64,000 bases of DNA from Symbiodinium natans. Its lineage: Eukaryota > Sar > Dinophyceae > Suessiales > Symbiodiniaceae. A model generated the notes under the pieces. The model made no database searches. It saw only the letters and a list, made by a program, of their open reading frames with translations, and was not told the origin of the DNA. Within the stretch, counting starts at the first letter, position 1. The number at the start of each line of letters is the position of its first letter. The translations under genes were made by a program, and so were the position numbers. The DNA lies in the NCBI GenBank assembly GCA_905221605.1, contig CAJNDS010002158.1, forward strand, positions 248,001 through 312,000. Direction: 5' to 3'. Of this stretch, positions 24,301 to 34,221 are shown in pieces.

Positions 24301-27300
24301 GACCCTAAACCCTAAACCCTAAACCCTAAACCCTAAACCCTAAGTATCTCAGAGAGGTCGCCTCTGCTCCTGCCCGGCGGCTCACACCCTGGGGTGCCTG
24401 ATGGGCTGCACAGGGATGGGAAACCCGCCTGACAGAAAACCTAAACCCCGATAGGTTTAGGGTTTGGGGTTTAGGGTTTAGGGTTTAGGGTTTAGGGTTT
24501 AGGGTGTAGGGTGTAGGGTGTAGGGTGTAGGGCTTAGGTTTAGCGTGACTAAACCCTCCCGGGAAACATAGGCTGTCTAGGGAATTTTTCATATTCTGCT
24601 TGCCGGAGTGGCTCTACCTCAGGATGGCGATAGGGGGGTTTGTGGTTTAGGGCTGACTCTCTCGTCGCACTTCAAAGGCACCAACTAAGAGAACCTGGCG
24701 GCTCATGTGTACTCATAAGTACCCTAACAAAGGTCAGAACGATACTTCCCATACTTGTAACTCTAAATCTGAATACCCACATGAACCTCCAAGAAAGTGC
24801 CTCTCACGTGTAGCAAAAGAACGATCATCAATCGACCACTGACAACCCCTACAGAGTCCAGTCTGTCCAGACAGATCTCTGGCCCCAAAAGCCTGCCTAA
24901 ACCCTAATCCCGAAAAACCCTAAGACGCGGGCCTAAACCCTAAACCCTGAATCCTCGAGCAGGAATTGCCTGGAGACTGCGTAAGGCCGCCGAGACAGTC
25001 GGGAGGTGGCCCCTGCCTGCAGCTGCTGGGGCTTCGAGGTCTAAGAGGTTTTAGGGCTTTCTGAGGCTCAATGAAGCAGGGCCATCTTAAACGCTAAGTC
25101 CTGAACTTTGAACTCCTAACCTCCGAAACCTAATGGCCCAATGCCCTAAATCCCTCAAAGCCCGACACACCGAATCTCACGACCAAAACCAAGTCACGAC
25201 TCACCAGCGTGGGCACCATAGCCGCAGATTGCACGCAGACCCGGCCATCGCTGTCGCAGAGGGCCTCAGCTGTTTGGTCGGACGGGATTCTCTACCACCT
25301 CTCTGTACAGTTCCCTTTTTGGGGTACTTGAAACCCTACACCCCTAAACCCCTAAACCCTACACCCCTAAACCCTAGACCCTACGCCCCTACGTAAACCC
25401 CTAAACCCTTTTTGCTGCCGGGCTGCTTCAGAAAGCCCAAACCCCTGAGTCCCTGAAGCTAAAGCTTGACCTAGGTCGAACCCTGAACCTGCGCATTTCA
25501 CTTCAGGCCCCCTAGAACTCTCAAGCCCTAAACCCAATTTAGGGTTTCGAACTTATGGTTTCGGGATTAGGGCATTTTTGGTACACTTCCGGGCTTCGGC
25601 TCTCGCACTCGCTCGGGCGGTCTGGTCCATCTACGCTAGAATGACTCTTGAGAGAGAGGAGCGGCCATGTCACCGCGGGTTTAGGGTTCAGGGTTTCGGG
25701 TTTGGGGCGCAACGTACACCCTGGCCCTGAATCCCAGTCCTCAAGCCCCAAGGCCTTCGGTACTTCTGTAACACTGTATACTCTGTTGCTCTTTTGCACG
25801 TCCTCTCGGGGCGAGTCACTCCGCTTGCAGCTTGCAATGCTGCGCCTCGCAATGCACTGTCGCGAGGCGCCAAGACCGCAAAGCCTCACTTGGCCAGGAC
25901 TTAGGGTTTAGGTTGAGGGTTTAGGGTGAGAGTTTAGGGATAACCCAGTACTTGTTCCAGCATGGAGTCCACGATATCCCACGATCAGCAAGGCCATGTA
26001 CTCAACACTGCTCTAGGCCCTAGACTCTAGCGCAAGTCGAGACACGAAATGGGCATCCCTCTAAAAACAAGAGGACTAAGTAGACTAAGTATACAAGTAC
26101 ACCAGCCATGGAATCCCACCCTTTCATACCAGTATGTCAGTATGTCATTCCCGCCCTGCAGAGATGTCCCGCAGAACCATTCACAGCCGTCCTTTCCCTA
26201 TCATCTCCCAAGTGTAGAGGCCACACAAGACAATGATCCAACAAAACCCCCACATGTGGGTCAGTCTGGGTGCCCATGTGGCTCGGGGTGAGATTTAGGG
26301 CGGCGTGGCTGGTCCAGGTGAAGCCCCACTGATGCCGAGGGATTTGAAGCTTAGGGCTTCAGCCCTTGCACTCGCACACCACAAGTCCCGAGGATCAGGG
26401 TCAGGGTTAGGACGGGCAGGGTACGCAGCTGAGCGACCGTCGAGTGCCGCAATGCGGACCGAGGGGTTGGAGTGCGATGCCAACCGTTTCAGAACCTGTT
26501 CAACAGGTTTTAGGGTTGCAGGGTTTTATCCCCTCCCGAATTCCTACCCCTTAAGAATCAATAGCCCCAATACACTATACTTCAGAAATTAATGGACTTA
26601 GTGATGTGTCGTGCGCTTAGCGCGCGCCGAGCATCTCAGGTTTTCTGGAAACCGCTGGTATGGACTCTAAACCCAGACTCCTGAGTCAGAAGTCAGCTGG
26701 GAAAGGACTAAACCCTAAACCGGGCCTCAACGGTTGCCACAGTTTCAGCAGCAGAGCCATGGAAGACCAGGGGAAGAATGCCCAACGCGGCGCGGCGCCT
26801 TGACAATCCAGATGCCAGGGGGCGGCACATTAGATAGTCCCCAAACCCTACCGAAGCCCCTTTTTTGAGCCTAAACCCTAAACCCTAAACCATTTGGAAC
26901 CCAGACCCAGAGCCAAGCCCTGAAATCCCTGAACCCGAAGGAGAGGTCTCAGGGCTGAGGGTTCTCAGCGCAGCTGCAAGGGTTGCAAGGCCTAAGGCTA
27001 CTGAGGCTACTGCCCTGACTTATCCTAAGCTCGGGAGTCTTCCCTTCAGTCTCCCATGAGGCTCAAGAAAGCTGAAGCCTAAAGAAGGCTGAGCTGGACC
27101 TAACGCTCTCCCCGCGAAGCCACGAAGAACCGCTTCCAACATCCAGCTTCGTGACACGAGCGGGTTCTGGCTGGCGAGGCGGTCGCAAGTGACGATGGAG
27201 GCGGACTGTGTCCTGGTCGCGGGGGGTGGAGGGGGGGGTGGTCTGACACAAGGGTTGTTCTGCGTTATGGACCCATTTTGGTACCCTAAACTATGCGGAA

Positions 27301-30300
27301 TACATTAGCATCGAAAGCCTTTGGGGCTTCCACGATTCCCAGCCGCAACAACATGGGGCCATAATTCTGGACTGAGGCGATGTTGTGTCCGAAGCTCATG
27401 GAAGTCCTCAAACCCTGCCACGTCCCAAACACATTCTCCTCGCTGCTGCCTTCAGAAACTCTGCCAGATTGGGCCAGGTGCCTTGCGAGGGGCCCACCTT
27501 GGCGACAGGGTTTAGGGATTTAGGTTTTAGGAATTAGGGTTTAGGGTCTAGGGTTCAGGGTTTAGGTTGGCCTCGCAAGAAATACGTTCATCACCCACAC
27601 CTCGGGAAAGCCTTCTCTCTCCATCCAATGTAGGGTACGTTCTTCTAGACCCCAAAACCCTTAACCCTAAACCCTAAACCCTGAACCCTTAACCCTAAAC
27701 CCTTATGTAGCCAAAACCCTACTGTTTTAGCTTGAAGCCTAGTCTGCGGCGGAGCTGCAGTCTGCAGCAAGCGATAAGTTGCAGTCCAGCGTCAACACCC
27801 TACACACACTTTCAATGGGTATTGAGGGGAGTTAGTCCAAAGTATGTTCATTCCTACAAAAGTGGGTTGATAAGGCCAAATGGGATATACCAAATCGATA
27901 TGCTAAGCCCATGATCACTCATGAAACTCCATCTCAAGGCTTCAAGCCGACGTGCCCCACAAGTAATATAGGAACCTTGATAGATTAGAAAAGGGTTTTT
28001 GGGGGGTCATTATAGTGAAATTCTAAAAGGAAGCTAAGGGGATACTCTTAGTATAATTCTAAAGGGAAGCTAAGGGAATACTCGTAGTAATTCTTCCGAC
28101 CCCTATATTAATGACACAACCTCGGCACATCCAGTACTGTCGCAGCCCGCTCCAGGACGTCAGTGCCTGACTTGCGGCACTCCTGACGTTGGGAGAAAAC
28201 CACGGCCAGGGTTTAGGGTTCAGGGTTCAGGGTTCAGGGTTCAGGGTTCAGGGTTTAGGGTTTAGGGTTTAGGGTTTACACGGGGGGAACCCTCGACTTC
28301 TACTGCAAGCCAGGGTCCCGAAGAGTCTGATGCCCAAAAGACGGTAGTATGAACCTGGTGGCTCACCCCTGCACCTTCAACCCGAAACCCGAAGCCGCAA
28401 GCTACGTTGCAGATGTGTTTGCCCCAACCCGCTGCCATCCCCTCAGCCTTGCTCGACCCAGGGTCTGGGCTTCAGGGTTTAGGCCACAACTTTGGGGCTT
28501 AGGGTGGGTAACAAATGCAGCGACCGCATTCCAAGCAGTTGGCCTTAGCAAGCCAGCAGCCTTTTGCTGGGGCAGGAGTTAACTCTTGTGCCCAAGCGCT
28601 CATAGCAAAGGCGCTGAGTTTGTGTTGCATTGTCTCGATGTCGCGGCAGTATTCTGCGCTGCGTGCGCAGGCACGGGAGATACGCGTTACGATGTGACCT
28701 GCCATGTCCTTAAACCAGCGCCTCCTGCAATATACATTGTACATGATGTGATTACATGCATCGTGTTTTGGAGTATGGTGGGACTCTCGGTCAGGGTCTT
28801 AGGGGCTTCAGGGTCTTGGGGGGTTCGGGTTTAGGACACCCTCCACTTAATTGTCTGCGAGCTCGGAGGTGACCAGCGCCTGAGCGGCAAGCAGGTGGAG
28901 CACGTCCACTGCGGCACACCGGGCGGCCAGCTCTTCCTGGGGTAGAGCGACTATAGGGGGTCGGAATAGTTACTGATAGTATTCCCGCATGGTTTCTTTG
29001 TGAATTATCCTCAACATGGTTCCTTTATTAATAATCCCCCAAAACTCCCTATATTATGGCTTTGAGCGCTGTGAGGCGTTGAGGGCGGGATGAGGGCTGT
29101 TGGCTCGACTTGAAACACAGACGCCTTGGGATGTTTGAGGACTGACGGGCTTAGAACTGAGGGGATGTTCGACGCCGAAGCCTCATTCATGGGGATACTG
29201 TCTTCGCAGACCGCATTCAGCCTTCCAGAAGTTTGAAGCTACGGAGATGTTCATGGGCAGGTGAAGGCTAAACCCTATATGTCCTAGTCCTGGTCCATGC
29301 GACTGTTGCCGAGTGTCCGCATCCCGTGCCCAATCCTCCGGCGTGCCCAGCGTCACGGCTGAGATCAAGGCCTTCAACTCCAAGAACTGCCCTGGTAGCG
29401 CTACAGTAGCTCTGCTACTGTGGCCAGGGAGCCTCTGGAAAACTGCAGGCCCGACCACTCAAACCATCTCAAACCCCAAAGCAGCCTGACAAGTTCACTG
29501 ACAACCAGCGGAGACCTCTTGTTTTTGCCGCCTGGACGAAACCACAGGCCCACCAAAGCGTAGGAAGGATGCATTCCACGAGCAGCTACGAACAAAACAA
29601 AAACTATCTACAGGAGAACCAGGCTCCCTCAATCGAATTTGTTGCCACCCACGCCGGCAGCTTGCATCGGTTGCGGAACTTAGGAGGAAGATCAGCACCT
29701 CCTCGTAGGAATTGCTTCCCCCTTCGCTCGCTTGCTTCACGACCTGAGTAGCTTCCGATCTCCGATAGTGCTCACCATGTCTCAAGCACCCTAGTATAGG
29801 GAGAACCTCTCAGGGGGCGCTGCCCCGGTCATGCCACCGAGGCGCGCAGCAGCCTAGGACGCGCGTCGAGTGCAGGCGCACGGCCGCCAGCGTACTGCGC
29901 AGCATCTGCGCGACGGCGTGGCCGATGGCTCGCCTGGGCTCTTTGAGTCGACTCCCCAAACCCGAACTCCCTTGCTGGCGTTTAGATCTAGGGAACTGTA
30001 GGGAACTTTTCATAGTTCTACCCACCCCCTCCTCCCAGCGTGCACTGTTTAGTGCGCTAGCCGACCAGTGGGACGACGTGCTGGGACGAGGGCCCCCCCG
30101 CGCAACCTTTTGAGTTATGACCCTCCTAACCGTCCTACCCACCCCCTATGTCTCCTACAGCATCCCGCGGCACCCCCTACCCCCAACCCCGCCCCCTGAC
30201 TTCTCGTGAACCCTTAATTCGTTTCGGCACCCCCTAAACCCTAAACCCTCAACCCTAAACCCTAAACCCTTTAAACCCGAAACCCGAAACCCTAAACCCT

Positions 30301-33300
30301 AAACCCTAAACCTTGCCGAGGCGGCCTCGCGTTAGCGGTTAAATTACTTGGCATCCGGCGCGGCGTCGGCGTTGCGCATCGCCATTTCCATCAAGGCCTT
30401 CTCTGCCGTGAGCCGGACGACCTCATGGAGGTTTAGGGTTCAGGGTTAGGGTTTAGGGCTTAGGGTTTAGGGTTTGGGGTTGAGGGCTTGGGGTGGTTCT
30501 GAGCAGGGATACTGGAGGGTTTAGGAGTTTAGGGCTTGGAGCTAGGTTCGTGCTTGCCGCTAAGAACTTGGGGACTGGCGGTGTGCCATGCAAAAGGGGG
30601 GTTTCCGCAGAATCCCAACTGCACCCAGAACCTCAACCCCCTTCATACCTCAGTCCCCTTCTAGCTCCTTCAAACTGCTGAAAACCCTAAACCCTAAACA
30701 CTAAACCCCCCCCCACCCCCCCGCCTGATCTGCATCTTGGAGCAGCACCGCCATGTCCCCCGCCGCGCCCCAGCGCCCCAAGCGGAGCATCGCCAGGAGT
30801 CCTGCAGAACGAGCTCCCAGGATTCTCGGTGCTTCGGGTTTAGGGCTTAGGGTTTGGGTTTTTTGGGGGGTGGTCAGAGACTTGCTGAACCCAACCATCT
30901 GGACCGCTCTCCTAAATCCTAAGCCCCCAAACCCGGAATACCTTGAAGACCATTAGGGGCATGAGCGCAGCAGCCCAAGCAGGTCTACTTGGAGGTTCAT
31001 GGGGAGTTGCGGGCTGCTCTATAATTAGTAGTCTCTCCAAGCCTACGGTGCCTTACTAAGAAGACGCCGTAAACTCTTTTTCAGGCCTTCTGCACTCTAA
31101 ACCTAATTTCATCCGGGACGGCGGAGGCCAGGGACGCCGCTAGTCAGCAAATCTATGAAACCCACACCCTACACCCGCAACCCTTCTTTCACCCTGCAAA
31201 ACCCCTAAACCCTTAAAATGCTGAAAGCCCCCAAGCAATGCCTTTGGAAGTCGGAACCCTAGGCCCTTTTTCCCATCTGGGCTGGGTGGGGAATGCCAGA
31301 CAAATTAGCTGCTTGCACAACCTGATCAGCTCTGCTGGCTGACATGCCGCACGCGCGCTACATACTCGACTGGGACGCTCTCAAACATGACAACCACGAG
31401 ACTGCGAAGATGATCATTGTAGACTTGGTGAAATTGGATGCAGATGCCTCGAACCCAAAACCCTAAACCCTTTTGCATCCGGGGGCAGTCGGCCGAAACA
31501 GGGAAAGGTTGCGGCTCTCAGTGCACAGCACATGAAAAAAGGAGCTACTGACTGCACGTTCCTATCCGACAATGCCAGCGTCGAGAAACAATTTCAACTG
31601 TTAGGACTATGCGAAACCCGTAACCCGTGACCCGAAACCCTAAACCCTAAAGGCCAGCATGGCCAGCCTGCACAGCGAAGGGCGGGCAGCTTGTCGGCCA
31701 GGAGCGCACGGCTGGCCTGCGAGCGGGCTCAACATGCTTGAGGGTTAGGGTTTAGGGTTTAGGGTTCAGGGTTTAGGGTTTAATTAGGGTTCGCTATGGA
31801 ACTGCCTGAGACAGGAATGTGACAGCACCATCGCTCCACGACAGCACCACATCACGCGAACAAGTCCATAACGCCCTACCAGCGACAGCTCGCAAACACA
31901 TCAATCTCATACAGAGGCCCTTGAACCTAGAAACATCTGCTAGGATCGTGTCCACGGAAAGCGTGGATACTGCCAAACATCTCTCTCAACTCGGACTGGG
32001 ACTCCACACACCCACAAACTCGCCCGGTGCCCAGTCCAACTCCATACTATATACAGCTCCAAGGCCAACATGCTGACGCTTCTCAGCAGCGTGCGAGCAC
32101 CCTTGGTCCACGCTGCAACGGGGCTTCGTGCGGACGGGCACGCTTGCATAGCCCGATGCCGGAACGCACCGACTGAAATTGCGATTCAGGAGATCCGTTC
32201 TCTGACTGCAGGGCGGCCAGACCTACTGTTCAGGATTTATGGTTCAATATTTATGGTCGAATTTCGGCCTTTGAAAGGTTAAGGAATCCGCTCGAAGGTG
32301 GTCGTTGACCCCATACCTTCTCAAAGAACTTTGCACACGAGATGTCCTTGCCTCCTCTGCGTGGGCCATGGCCTGGGGGGGGGGGGCCGGGAAGGGATTA
32401 GGGTCCCTGGCCACTGAGTGCTCAGCCTGGCCAAGACAGGAGTTGCACCAAGAGGCTTAAAAGGTTAGAGTGTAAGACCAGTATTCAGTTGTTGAACGTG
32501 TGCTGAAGGGAGCTCTCCTAAGAGGTGTGATCATTGAATTGGAAGGGAGCTCTCTCCTAAGAGGTGTGAGTCGATCGTGGACTTGGAAGTACTTCCTCAC
32601 TGCTCTCTGACAAAAGTAGCCTGGTCTTCAGCAGCTCCCACACAAGAGCTCTCGAAAATGGTACAGTGGAGCCCTAAGCCCCAACAGGAGCAACAGGAGC
32701 CGTGAACCCTAACAGGAGTAAACCCAGACAGGAGCCCTCTAAACCCTAACACGCCATTCTTGAAAGAAAAAAAAGTCCTCGATTTCTGTCTGCGCCAACC
32801 TAAAAGTCCTACAGTCTTCATAGGGAATATCATAGGGGAGGGGTGCTAAAATCCTTATTACGGACCACCGTTGGTCCTTAACAGGGATTATAGTAGGGGG
32901 CACGATCATCCTAATAAGGACCGTTAGTATAAGGGGGAACATCCCAAGAAATGGTGCTACAGTGGCCAGGCCCGGCACCGCCGCGTTGCCAGCCGTCAGC
33001 CCGGCGAGGGCAGACAAGGCCTGGCACAAGGGACGCTTTTGGGGACCACCTTTTGGCCTAAGGGAGCCCCCCCTGAGTTTTGTATGGGGTTTAGGGTTTA
33101 GAGTTTAGGGTTTAGGGTTTAGGGGGTTTAGGGTCTTTATAGGGTGTACAGGGGGTCTGAATGGGTTCCCCAATGAAAGGCCCAAATTTGAGGGGCCATG
33201 CAACTGTCCTAAGAGATAGGGCTTGTTGCAGCCCCTGTCAAGGGAATTTAAGCCCTTACAAACCTCCCTTACCCCGCCGTATCCTTATATGTCCTTAGTA

Positions 33301-34198
33301 TATGTCCTTAGGTTCGTGGAAGCACACGAAAACAACATCTGCGCCAGGTTTAGGAGATTTGGGGAGGGGGGGGGTGGAGGGTTTACCCACAGGACCGCTG
33401 CAAGATCCCAAGGCTGCAAGGCTGCGACGCTAACCCCCTGGGCTGCCCCCACCCTAAACCCTAAACCCTAAACCCTAAACCCTAAACCCTACGAAATTTA
33501 GGACTGCACATGAAGGTTGAGCTGCAATTTAGGTGCTGTCGGGCCAGGGCTGGGAAGGGCAAGTTCCAACGCGGAACCCTGAAAAACCAAAAACCGGGAT
33601 CCCTAAACCCCAAACCCTAAACCCTTTTTAGGCAACGGACTTTGGAGGCCCAAACCCTAAACCCTAAACCCTAAACCCTAAACCCTGATTGAGAGGCCCA
33701 ACTCCCTCCTGGCGTCTGACGGTGGGGCTCTGCAGCTCGCAATCACTGAGAACTCGCGCCAAACCATTGCAAAGTGCCTGACAGGAGACCTATGTACACG
33801 CAGCCCCTGAGCAAGCCCTCATTCCCCTTTTCCATATCTGACAGAGGTTTGCTAACTTCTGGTGCTTGCGGGGCCCCTGCATCTGTCTGCTGGGCGTCGG
33901 GTGCAGTAGCTTCGGGTTGTTGCCGAGAGATGGAAAGGTTTAGGGTTTTGGCATGATCAGGGCCGGATGGTTTAGAACAAGCTCCATTTGGTGTTTCGAG
34001 TTTGGGGTTGCCTAAACCCGAAAGCCTAAACCCTAAGCCCTAAACCCTAAACCCTAAACCCTAGACCCTAAACCCTAAACCCTAAACATACTTTTCATGC
34101 ACCGGGGGAAGCTGGGAGTTGCATGTCGCACGCTCAGCCTGTAGGGAGACCTCCTTGCAGCCGCTGCTGACGGCGCGCCACTGGAAGAGCTCGGGAAC
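16889..34198 (-). CDS. Long HEAT-repeat protein gene with many tiny exons
   Basis: A chain of short minus-strand exons codes for helical HEAT/ARM-like repeats of the form (D/N)xx(V/A)RxxAxxAL. Such repeats stack into a superhelix used for protein binding; the partner cannot be inferred. Best-supported exons are: 33777-33709, 33578-33510, 33437-33387, 33020-32961, 32372-32317, 31711-31668, 30801-30725, 30421-30348, 29933-29861, 29743-29653, 29391-29321, 28936-28874, 26495-26438, 25884-25820, 25291-25205, 22579-22525, 22027-21967, 21613-21533, 20821-20736, 20125-20059, 19388-19319, 18352-18240, 17480-17407 and 17002-16889 (stop TGA). Within runs, the phase left by one exon is completed by the next, which chance would rarely give. 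Gaps remain at 25.2-22.6 kb and 19.3-17.5 kb, where exons are missing or ambiguous, and near 22.5-22.0 kb. Donors are GT, GC or GA; acceptors are mostly AG|G. The 5' end is not found. It could be two adjacent HEAT genes. Confidence 0.7.
17777..17862 (+). repeat. Interstitial telomere array, 12 units, in the HEAT gene span
   Basis: Perfect TTTAGGG units between the exons at 18240 and 17480; antisense (CCCTAAA) relative to the gene. Confidence 0.9.
19319..20821 (-). CDS. HEAT gene exons, middle block 5
   Basis: 20821-20736 (CQHESLAVRRTLAW, ends in GG with donor GTATCG), 20125-20059 (TALQALPVTAHLSDESVWG, G completing GGG, GC donor) and 19388-19319 (WQLRLTALQSIEELLRSADA, donor GTTGAG). Phases agree throughout, including with the upstream exon that ends at 21533. 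The intron 20735-20126 holds an element-A copy near 20540-20631. Confidence 0.72.
19422..19475 (+). repeat. 14-bp tandem repeat, about 3.5 copies
   Basis: GGCTACCTGGTCGC repeats with one TAGC variant, 35 bp upstream on the plus strand of a HEAT exon. Confidence 0.85.
19727..19827. mobile_element. Inverted-repeat element, family C
   Basis: It starts TAGAGGGGCCTCAATAATTG and ends TAAGTATTCCGACTCCTCTA. The interior GGCTTTGGGGTGGTTATTAT is shared with the copy at 45.1 kb. Confidence 0.6.
21533..22579 (-). CDS. HEAT gene exons, middle block 4
   Basis: 22579-22525 (LRLEDSDPAVRRAAGCH, donor GTAGGT; an alternative GC donor lies 10 nt earlier). 22027-21967 (HEILSRLEHPSLDIRRTAVE) uses GC donor GAG|GCAGGC. 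21613-21533 (ALRQLAANEAARPWAPW) uses donor GTTCAG. Joining the last two yields DIRRTAVE-ALRQLA, a perfect repeat core. An extra exon near 22.36 kb (ALADLLALAGQ) may lie between the first two, because the repeat spacing is short without it. The telomeric array 21648-21715 lies in the last intron. Confidence 0.72.
21648..21715 (-). repeat. Interstitial telomere array inside a HEAT-gene intron
   Basis: About nine CCCTAAA units (TTTAGGG in the gene sense) between the exons at 21967 and 21613. Confidence 0.9.
23880..24000 (-). repeat. Trinucleotide-rich tract (CAG/CAT on minus)
   Basis: In one minus frame it would code a Gln/His-rich run (QHQQHQQHQQQEEQQ). It may be low-complexity coding or simple repeat. 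Confidence 0.5.
24299..24540. repeat. Divergent pair of telomere arrays
   Basis: CCCTAAA at 24299-24342 and TTTAGGG at 24450-24540 point toward opposite strands about 100 bp apart. The second ends in four TGTAGGG units. Confidence 0.9.
24698..24795. mobile_element. Inverted-repeat element, family A, within the HEAT gene span
   Basis: The right end ACCCACATGAACCTCCAAGA is typical. The left end GGCTCATGTGTACTCATAAG is diverged. The interior has ACTTGTAACTCTA, like other A copies. Confidence 0.5.
25205..26495 (-). CDS. HEAT gene exons, middle block 3
   Basis: 26495-26438 (VLKRLASHSNPSVRIAALD plus one nt), 25884-25820 (LAPRDSALRGAALQAASG, GT donor) and 25291-25205 (AEALCDSDGRVCVQSAAM, donor GTGAGT) join in phase through G+GC, then phase 0. 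Each carries a recognisable repeat signature (NPSVRIAAL, DSALRGAAL, DGRVCVQSA). The preceding intron, 28873-26496, is unusually long and contains two other open stretches (27.29-27.51 and 28.52-28.74 kb) whose status is unclear. Confidence 0.72.
27290..27510 (-). CDS. Open stretch inside a long HEAT-gene intron, unknown
   Basis: About 70 codons are open after a possible acceptor (GCCAAG|GTGGG), ending at TAG. The translation includes RTSMSFGHNIASVQNYGPML and RLGIVEAPKAF, and its composition is protein-like. A second frame also gives a plausible piece (TWPNLAEFLKAAARRM). It fits no HEAT phase. Either an unrelated exon or chance. Confidence 0.25.
27967..28110. mobile_element. Inverted-repeat element, family C, with internal duplication
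   Basis: It ends TAATTCTTCCGACCCCTATA. Inside, a segment of about 35 bp (AATTCTAAAAGGAAGCTAAG and similar) is present twice in tandem, which makes this copy longer than the others. Confidence 0.6.
28208..28277 (+). repeat. TTCAGGG array joined to a TTTAGGG array
   Basis: One TTTAGGG, then about six TTCAGGG units, then four TTTAGGG units: an amplified variant. Confidence 0.9.
28516..28735 (-). CDS. Open stretch inside a long HEAT-gene intron, unknown
   Basis: After a good acceptor (TATATTGCAG|G) the minus strand is open for about 73 codons to TAA. It is rich in helix formers (RISRACARSAEYCRD, MQHKLSAFAMSAWAQE) and ends in a Cys cluster. No family was recognised and no donor defined. Confidence 0.3.
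28874..29933 (-). CDS. HEAT gene exons, middle block 2
   Basis: 29933-29861 (RAIGHAVAQMLRSTLAAVRL) starts with the G that completes AA from the previous exon. 29743-29653 (LIFLLSSATDASCR) ends at a GTGGGTGGC donor. 29391-29321 (QFLELKALISAVTLG) begins with GG, completing C from upstream; its GC donor is phase 0. 28936-28874 (EELAARCAAVDVLHLLAAQA) has donor GTCACC. An element-C copy (28952-29055) sits in the intron just before the last exon. Confidence 0.72.
28952..29055. mobile_element. Inverted-repeat element, family C, in a HEAT-gene intron
   Basis: Reverse orientation: it starts TATAGGGGGTCGGAATAGTT and ends ATAATCCCCCAAAACTCCCT. It lies 16 bp from the exon at 28936. Confidence 0.6.
30225..30313 (-). 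repeat. Telomere-like array with CCCGAAA variants
   Basis: About ten units including CCCTCAA, CCCGAAA and CCCTTTAAA, in the intron after the exon ending at 30348. Confidence 0.85.
30348..32372 (-). CDS. HEAT gene exons, middle block 1
   Basis: 32372-32317 (AHAEEARTSRVQSSLR) has a poly-C-tract acceptor and GTATGG donor. 31711-31668 (RALLADKLPALRCA) uses a GC donor. 30801-30725 (LGRWGAAGDMAVLLQDADQ) uses a GC donor. 30421-30348 (VVRLTAEKALMEMA) uses GTAATT. Codons split between exons are completed each time (AG+C, G+GA, then phase 0). Joining the last two gives the textbook repeat junction LLQDADQ-VVRLTAEKAL. The intron 30724-30422 carries telomeric repeats in both orientations. Confidence 0.75.
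31794..32110 (+). repeat. Dispersed repeat, copy 1 (in a HEAT-gene intron)
   Basis: It shares CTCCACGACAG, CTCATA(C/G)AGA, CCTTGAA, and (C/G)AGGATCGTGTCCACnGA in the same order and strand with 34580-34900. Both copies translate on the minus strand to SVDTIL(A/G)DVS within broken frames, suggesting a decayed coding element. Confidence 0.5.
32506..32571 (+). repeat. Two-copy direct repeat, about 28 bp
   Basis: GAAGGGAGCTCTCCTAAGAG and GTGTGA recur about 35 bp apart, between the HEAT exons at 32961 and 32372. Confidence 0.8.
32840..32947. mobile_element. Hairpin element, family B, inside a HEAT-gene intron
   Basis: The right end (TATAAGGGGGAACATCCCAA) is intact and the left end is degraded. 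It lies about 15 nt downstream of the donor at 32961 on the minus strand. Confidence 0.65.
32961..34198 (-). CDS. HEAT gene, 5'-most recognised exons
   Basis: 34198-34151 (tentative, VPELFQWRAVSS) is followed by a disordered Gln/Ala/Pro-rich stretch near 33920-33856 (tentative, QQTDAGAPQAPE). Then come 33777-33709 (LSDCELQSPTVRRQ; GA donor), 33578-33510 (GSALELALPSPGP; acceptor TTTTTCAG|GG), 33437-33387 (VAALQPWDLAAVLW; donor GTAAAC) and 33020-32961 (ALSALAGLTAGNAAV; donor GTAGCA). The last four are all phase 0-0 and have lengths divisible by three. An element-B copy begins about 15 nt after the last donor. Confidence 0.65.
33438..33509 (-). other. 72-nt intron composed largely of TTTAGGG repeats
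   Basis: The intron runs from donor CTTCAT|GTGCAG to acceptor CAGCCCAG|GGG. The flanking exons (23 and 17 codons) are both phase 0. About 40 of its 72 nt are an uninterrupted TTTAGGG array read in the sense direction. The intron of about 130 nt at 33579-33708 also holds a four- to five-unit TTTAGGG block plus further TTTAGGG-like units. Confidence 0.65.
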
Positions 34199-34221
34199 CT
34201 TTGGAGCACCAGGAACGCTTG

